A DNA stretch of 64,000 bases from Trichosphaerium sp. ATCC 40318 (Eukaryota; Discosea; Flabellinia; Trichosidae): the NCBI GenBank assembly GCA_038496445.1, contig JALMLS010000330.1:90274-154273 (forward strand), in the 5' to 3' direction. Of this stretch, positions 57,838 through 64,000 are shown one piece after another (the first letter of the stretch is position 1; every line of letters starts with the position of its first letter). The notes under the pieces are model-generated. The model saw only the letters and a program-made list of their open reading frames with translations, ran no database searches and was not told the origin of the DNA. A program made the translations under genes and the position numbers.

Positions 57838-60800
57838 ATGTCGAGGCGTAGTAGAAGTGCTGTTGATGATTCAGGGTCTAGTGAACAAAGTGGGTGGGAC
57901 GTTTCAAGTAGTATGGATACAGAAATACGAGACGTTGCGTTAGGATCCTTGCAAACAGTTGAATTATTATCTTCGTTGGTATTCTCGCATCAAGTAAGCT
58001 ATATTGCCTAGTAATAACCTCTAACACGCGCCAGAATGATATAGTGAGGCTTACTAAGGAAAATCAACGATTACGTCAGAAACTCGAGCTACAAAGTCGC
58101 AGACTTGATGAGTTATCTGCATTCGTGTACAATGGTAAACAGTTACTAAAAAAGATAGTTTGCATAACTTTCGCCCGTTTTGTACAGAGGGTTTAAAACT
58201 GCAATATGAAATAACACTTTAATAGTACGCAGTCCTAGAGGAAGATCAGCAACAGGAGACGAATCTTCAAGGCAACGAAGCCGCAAGAGTTCTCGTGCGG
58301 GTCCACGCAGAACACTATCTGTAGACTACCAAGCAGACGGGAAGAACTATAAGGCAGTAAACAAGCGATTTTTATCTTTTCTGGAAGAATCGAACCTAAG
58401 AGCGTATATGACACTATTTAAATCATCTGATCCACTATATTTATCATATGCAACAAATGATACAGGTTTATTTAGACAAGTACGTAATATTATTATTTTT
58501 CCAAAACTCTAAAAACGAACACCCATAAAAATGAGTGTTTTGGGTACACAATTTCTCTGTGTATTAGACAACAGCGTAGAAAAGCTATTTCATTCTAAGT
58601 TTTTTATGCGTTGCTCGATTTTTTTTGTACTGACAAGAATTTCATAGTGCTCTCATAAGCAAACTCAAATAGTCCTATCGAAAGCCCCTACAAGGAAGAT
58701 ATTTGACCTACTTATGCTACCAATTGAAGGCACGTACTTGACAATAATTTGAGAAGTTAAAAATGAATGAAGTAAAAAGACATAAACGTAATAATCAATA
58801 GATGAGTTGAGATCAATTTTTGATCAACCTAAATTTGCTCGATGCTTTTTTCTAACGTACCCTGCTTGGGCATGTCATGATGAAGTGTTTGAGGCACTAA
58901 CAGATGGCATATTACACAAAGATTCCAAAAAGTACACTAAACAAAACCACTTTACAGTTTTCTAACTGTTTCTGCTTTAAAGGGACTTAGAAGCTGTTGT
59001 TGGGTCAATGTGTATTTGGTTACAAGTACTGAGAGGCAAAGATTTTAAAATGGATCAAGTCAGGCACAAGTACGTAGCATAACAAATATGACACGAAGTG
59101 TAATTAAATTTTAGAAAGCTCCGAAGCTTTACAAAACGGCTGAAAGCGGCTTCACCTCTTTCAGGTTCACGCCTCATTGAAGCTTACGATCGTCAAAAAT
59201 CAACATACACTGATATTAATATAGTCAAGTCTTACCCAGAGTATGTGATACAGTGGTATAATATTTTTTTTCTGACTTTCGGCCTAGTACAATTGTACCA
59301 AAAGTGGAAGATTTTACATTATTGGATATTGATGTTGTTGAGCTCTCGCGCCAACTTACGATTACAGATTCAGTACTACACGGTAATATAACTCCGTGGG
59401 AGTTCTTGAGCAAGGGTTGGGTTGGTGTAGATGCCAAGGCTGTTTCACCACACCTTACAACCTTTATTGAGTCCAGCAACAAGGTAATGTGTTTTTTGTT
59501 TTAATTGTCTTCGCTACAAACAAATATATTTTCTCTTTTTTTCTCCCTTTTGATACTGGTAATATTTATCGTTGTTCGTACATGACACAGATATTTTCAA
59601 GGGTGAAGAAAACTGAGAAATTTGAAATGAAATTCGAGTATTTTTCAGCTCCAAAATTCGACTAAATGCAAAAGAGAGTTGACATCACTTTTAGATTCAT
59701 AATTGGTTCTGTACTGAAATACTGCGCCAAGAGAACGCTAAGATAAGATCACACTATATAACGAAACTGATTAACTTGGCAAGAGCGTTCCTAAAAATCA
59801 ACAATTACAACGGAATGTGAGTTTCTCCGCTTTTCTTGTTTTTTGTGTGATTTTCTGACCTTCATTTTAGTTACGAAGTAGTTACTTGCTTAGAAAGTAC
59901 TGCTATTCAACGTTTGAAATCGTCGTGGGATGTAAGTATCAGTTTTTAACATAGAAATATGAACGAAGTTTGAAGTAATCTTACGTTTTATGTAGCTTGT
60001 TTCCTTGCATGATAAGAAGGAGTTAGAGTCTCTTCAGGATGTTGTATTTAGACAACAAAGTTATAAAAAGAGGTTACAGAGTATTAACGAGTCTTCTGTG
60101 GCCTGTGTACCTTTGACAAGTGAGTCTTACTTTTGTATTTATTTATTACATTTTTCGTGGTTATTTTTTCTTGTTGTCTAACTTTGGTGTTTAGGTTTCG
60201 TTTGTGCAGCTATGTTTAAAGTAGATGATACTCAAGATTCATCTATTAATAATAATACAATGATAAACTGGGAAAAAATGTCAACTATGGGTGACATACT
60301 ATGGGACTTTCATAAGTTCCACCACTCGTATTATTTTAGATCTGATCCAAACATACAAAAGTTTATTAAACAAGCAGAGGTACTACCGTTAATCGTCCAA
60401 TCTGTATTTTACTTACGCATTATACAATAGATATTTGAAGTAGAAGAAACTAGGTTCGCTATAGCTGAGCTTCGTGAGTTATATGACGAAGACTTTGGAA
60501 GTCATCCACATGCTACCAAGAGAAAGTTAACTTCTCTTTCGCTTTCTCTTAATAGAAAGGGACAAATTAATCAACCAAGCGTTATAGCACAGAATGCCAA
60601 CATGACTAAGAAGGAGTGTTGGCAGTGGTTGTTCCAAGCGAACGGAGTTAGATCGATTAAAAGGAGTACGACAAAACTATTACTAAAACCAAACGTTTCT
60701 TACATTTTTACGCTTTTAGGTCACAGGATAGTACAGAGTGGTGATGACAACGAAAAACTATACTGGATACAGGACGGTACTGTTAATGTATGTAGTGGTA

Positions 60801-62525
60801 ATAATATCGTTGCTACATTGGGTCCTGATGATATCTTTGGTGAAGAATGTTTGATGAGTGGTGTACGTTGTTTAATACATTTAGCAAGTATGTTAATTGG
60901 ACTTTTTTTTTCTTTAGCTGAAGGGCATGTATACATACGTAGCTGCAACAGATGTCACTTGTTGGGTAGAAACTAATACTAATATACTACGTGGATCAGA
61001 ATCAATGCCAAGAGTAGCACAGATACTATTTAAGTTTGTTGCTAAAAGACTTGCAAAGTGTTTGGCTTCTGCAGGTCGTAAAATAACAAGGGAGTTATTG
61101 GTACGCCACTATACGTCTTTATCACCCCACTAACCTATTTATTTAAGATGACAAACGAATCACCAAAATCTACACCTCAGCTTAATGTTATGACCTCACT
61201 TGCAAAGGAACTTCGTATGAATGGCAAGCTACAGCGTACTTTTAATCTACAGGTAATAGCAATTACTATTTATTTCACAAAATCCAAATAATCCTTTTGT
61301 GCTTTATTAATTCGGGAATAGGGTGAAACTGTTCTTAGAGAGCTATCTTGTTCTTTAAAGAAAGGAAGACATTCAACAGGACGTATGTTCATTACAAAGA
61401 ACTACTTATGTTACAGTGGTAAAGCATTTGGATTGCATGTAAAAGTACGCCTCTTTTTTTTTGTATTAACGTTGGTTGCTTATTGTGACTTTAGGAACAC
61501 TTCAAGATAGCAGATATAATCAATATTAATGCTGCTAAGAAGAAAGACGTCGTTAATATTAGTGTCAAGACTGACGCTGATGTCAAACTTGTAAGAACCA
61601 TGCAGAGTTAACCTTGTTATTGTTTGACTAACTTTTCAATAATAGTACACTTTTGGTTTTGAGCAAAAAGATGAAGCTTTAGATATACTTAAAACTACAG
61701 TTGATCTTCACGCTCCAAAGACACGCATACAAGCTATTCAATTACTTGATGATGAAGATGATGATAAAGAGAATATGTTACCTTCAGAGAGTGATTGGAG
61801 TATAATACTTAAAGGAGCACATCAAGTTACTTACAGAAAAAATCAAGTCATTCTTCAAGAAGGTATGACCTCATTTCTCTCTCAGTTTGACAAGAGCCAT
61901 TACTACTTGGAGGAGCTTATGTTTTGTCACTAGGAACTCGTATAATACCACGACTGTTCCAGCTTACTAAAGGTAAGTGTAAGGTGCAAGTTGGTACAAG
62001 AAAGAAGGCACCTAGCGTAAAAGCACCTCATTCTTTGGATGCAGCACATGACTGCATCTTTGGTGAAATTGTACGTTTGATTGCTTTGTAAAAAGCAGTA
62101 TTTCTATTACTCGTATTTTGTTATTGTTTTTGGCTGTTGACTTTTTTCTTACTTTTTTAATAGTCCCTATTGTTGACGAGAAAAAAAGCTTCTGCTTCTG
62201 TTATTGCTGCTTCAAAACTAGTTGAAGTGAATATTGTAGATGGAGCGTTTTTGGATGTTTTGTTCCACTACAAGCCAGATATTGCTGGAAGGTTAGTCTT
62301 CATTCATTACGATTATTTTCTCTTATTTTTTCGAAGAGATTCGGTTTTTTTTCTTCTGCTGTACGTTCCCACTAACTTTTTCAATGAAGGTTTTACTATT
62401 ATTTGGCGTTTACAATGGCAGAGAGATTGAAACATAATTATTATCATAAAGAGACATCAGATAGTTTAGATGCCATGAAGAAAGTATCTTCTTCTGGAAC
62501 TCTTCCATTTATTGGTGACTTGTAA
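57838..62525 (+). CDS. RasGEF with two cNMP-binding domains and GRAM (GbpD-like)
   Basis: Guanine-nucleotide exchange factor probably controlled by a cyclic nucleotide. From N to C: Ser-rich start and coiled coil (IVRLTKENQRLRQKLELQ); RasGEF-N (IFDQPKFARCFFLTYPAWAC); RasGEF catalytic domain (FTLLDIDVVELSRQLTITDS, HYITKLINLARAFLKINNYN, YKKRLQSINESSVACVPLTS, YYFRSDPNIQKFI); first cNMP domain (YWIQDGTVNV, IFGEECLMSG); GRAM (GETVLRELSCSLKKGRHSTG, MFITKNYLCYSGKAFGL); second cNMP domain (RLFQLTKGKCKVQVG, IFGEISLLLTRKKASASV). This order is the one I recall for Dictyostelium GbpD, which acts on Rap1 in adhesion and chemotaxis. An intron at 58480-58806 is unusually long (327 nt). Confidence 0.84.
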
Positions 62526-62899
62526 GAAGATCTTGGTCTCTTCTCTATAGATTTCAGAGAAGAAATTAAGTGATAGTGTACAAACCTCAAGTCTTTGTTG
62601 CCTAAGGCGTATGTGTTCTTTGTTGTAATTAAAATAATGCAATAATAAAGTGTAAAGTATTATAATGTTTATTTCTTGTTTTTTTGTTAGCACAGGGGAG
62701 TAACATTAGATGAAATGGGATAGTAGTACATGAGTAGAACGTGTAAATGAGATAATTGAGGCCCTGAATTTATTAAGAACTTAGATACAACAAGGGAAGT
62801 CGACCTTAAAGTCTAGAATCTAGCTGTGTTCATCTTCAGGAGATTGTTGGTCATTGTGTGTATATTTTGTGAGCGTACAGAAAAAGCAGCTCTATTGTT
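62526..62899. other. Intergenic, nothing recognised
   Basis: About 370 bp downstream of the RasGEF stop; AT-rich, no gene or repeat seen. Confidence 0.35.
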
Positions 62900-63232
62900 T
62901 TAGTTTTTAACATAATCAACTACACATGTGCTTAATTGAAAGGACACTGTGTGATGCCATAATGAGGCATAGCCAAAAACAGAGTAGAGACTACTCACAG
63001 AAGGTATGCAGTCGACAAGAATAAACTTAAGAATTGTAGCCCTTATTTCCGTCGGTATTGTATAAAATACACCTGTACCGCGAGTTACGTTTGTTTCTAT
63101 CATAATATATCTGTTATACGCAAGCCATGGTAATTGATGTTTGATACTGCTACGTCTTGCGTCCGAAAATACCAAATAAGTTCGCTGGGTGTAGTCTTTT
63201 TTAGTCGTTTTGCCTAATACAGTTTTTGGGGA
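62900..63232 (-). CDS. Possible exon of an unrecognised gene
   Basis: An open frame without an upstream ATG reads TTKKDYTQRTYLVFSDARRS and IKHQLPWLAYNRYIMIETNV, continuing with GVFYTIPTEIRATILKFI. The composition looks protein-like, but no family is recognised and I find neither a start exon nor a clear splice partner. It may be a fragment or chance. Confidence 0.25.
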   Translation of the reverse strand, partial: SPKTVLGKTTKKDYTQRTYLVFSDARRSSIKHQLPWLAYNRYIMIETNVTRGTGVFYTIPTEIRATILKFILVDCIPSVSSLYSVFGYASLWHHTVSFQLSTCVVDYVKN

Positions 63233-63405
63233 GTGTGAGTGAACTTGTCATTTATTATCAAACCTGCAGATCATACTGTATCGCTCACAGTATTTACAAG
63301 TATGCTGGTAATTGATTCAATCATAATTGTTTTTCTTTAGTAACCTGTGTATCACGTGATAAACCAAAAAAAGTCAAACAATTTAATTAATGACAAAATA
63401 TAAGA

Positions 63406-63861
63406 ATGAACTTTAACTTTAACCCCAGAGATGCAAATATACCTATTTGTCCTCACAGCGCTGTAAAATCTAATTTTAAGTACCCTTCAATAGTTATTGG
63501 CTATGCTATTCTCGCTGTTACTTCTATTGTACTCGCTTTTACTGTGTACGCTAAGTTCAACGTAGTAAAGGTTAAAACAGATATTGTGAGGTACGTTCTT
63601 GACGAAAACGTATTCCTTACTTCAAATAGAAAGATTAGCGGTAAAAACATCTCAAATATAATGTGGGTACTCTATTTCTTGTGTCTTGGCGTTCGGCTTT
63701 GCGAAATTCCAAAATACGTCACCTTACTATTTATAAAGGTCTATTACTGGTTCTATTCAGTATGGTATAGCTCAGGACGATAACACTGTGCCTTTTGGCG
63801 CATTTGAGAAAATAGTTATAGTTGTCGGTCTAGTAATGCAGGTAAACGCACTAGAACGCTA
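63406..63861 (+). CDS. Small multi-pass membrane protein, unknown
   Basis: ATG at 63406. Exon 1 (63406-63590) encodes a membrane helix (IVIGYAILAVTSIVLAFTVY). A GTACGT...AATAG intron joins to exon 2 from 63630 (NIMWVLYFLCLGVRL, a second helix). A further exon probably starts near 63763 (YGIAQDDNTVPFGAFEKIVI, third helix) and runs to a TAA at 63861. The second splice pair is uncertain. I cannot assign a family. CACGTG lies about 53 bp upstream of the start. Confidence 0.5.
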
Positions 63862-63912
63862 AATAATAGCGTCGATCTATTTTAAACGCAAACTAAACAA
63901 CGGAAAACAAAA

Positions 63913-64000
63913 ATGTCGGCCACAGCTCCTAACTCGCGTGAAAGCGCTCGGAGAATCATTATAAATGATTCTATACACTATTTTGAGATGTCATTGACAC
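63913..64000 (+). CDS. Start of a further gene (cut by window end)
   Basis: An ATG in an A-rich context (AACAAAAATG) opens a frame that stays open to the last base (MSATAPNSRESARRIIINDS). The composition and the A-rich leader resemble other gene starts here, for example the RasGEF gene. No family can be called from 29 residues. Confidence 0.45.
   Translation, partial: MSATAPNSRESARRIIINDSIHYFEMSLT

Overview
This is a nuclear DNA window from a unicellular eukaryote. The genes are broken by many short introns (mostly about 45-75 nt, 5' splice site usually GTACG, a CTAAC-like branch site close to the AG) and the spacers are short and AT-rich. Mitochondrial genes are present (bL32m, a Pam16-like subunit, a 5'-3' exonuclease with a targeting-like N-terminus). 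The RasGEF gene has the domain order RasGEF-N, RasGEF, cNMP-binding, GRAM, cNMP-binding, the order I recall for the cGMP-binding GbpC/GbpD proteins of Dictyostelium. I therefore lean towards an amoebozoan-like amoeba; the species is not recognised.

Layout. 1-3.5 kb: SH3-RapGAP (partial) and bL32m. 4.4-8.6 kb: decayed YwqK/MORN-like-repeat sequence and an F-box-LRR gene. 9-13 kb: TAF8, a NAA60-like acetyltransferase, a 5'-3' exonuclease. 13.3-17.6 kb: an F-box-LRR gene and four genes for one secreted 10-cysteine peptide, arranged as an inverted duplication. 18.3-25.7 kb: a DWY-repeat protein, a T4 Rnl1-like RNA ligase with a C-terminal F-box, a CBM48-F-box-YwqK fusion, an FLVCR-like transporter. 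25.8-34.4 kb: a transmembrane RasGAP, a secreted tectonin-type protein, an unrecognised gene. 34.6-38.7 kb: F-box-YwqK (frameshifted), F-box-LRR, F-box-YwqK. 38.7-46.2 kb: sulfatase, Pam16-like, syntaxin, YwqK protein, EGF-like secreted protein. 46.4-62.5 kb: TRAPPC9, PEBP-like, oligopeptidase B, GbpD-like RasGEF. The last 1.5 kb holds a small membrane protein and the start of another gene.

The ordinary genes serve Ras/Rap signalling (RapGAP, RasGAP, RasGEF), vesicle traffic (syntaxin, TRAPPC9), mitochondria and transcription. The unusual layer is a set of seven genes with an F-box-like segment in four architectures (F-box-LRR x3, F-box-YwqK x2, CBM48-F-box-YwqK, RNA ligase-F-box) plus F-box-free or decayed YwqK genes. 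The repeat-protein members have few or no introns and several carry frame breaks, unlike their intron-rich intact neighbours. This looks like a fast-turnover family of putative SCF substrate receptors. Similar F-box, MORN-like and repeat proteins are known from amoeba-infecting giant viruses, so exchange with such viruses is a reasonable hypothesis but is not shown here.
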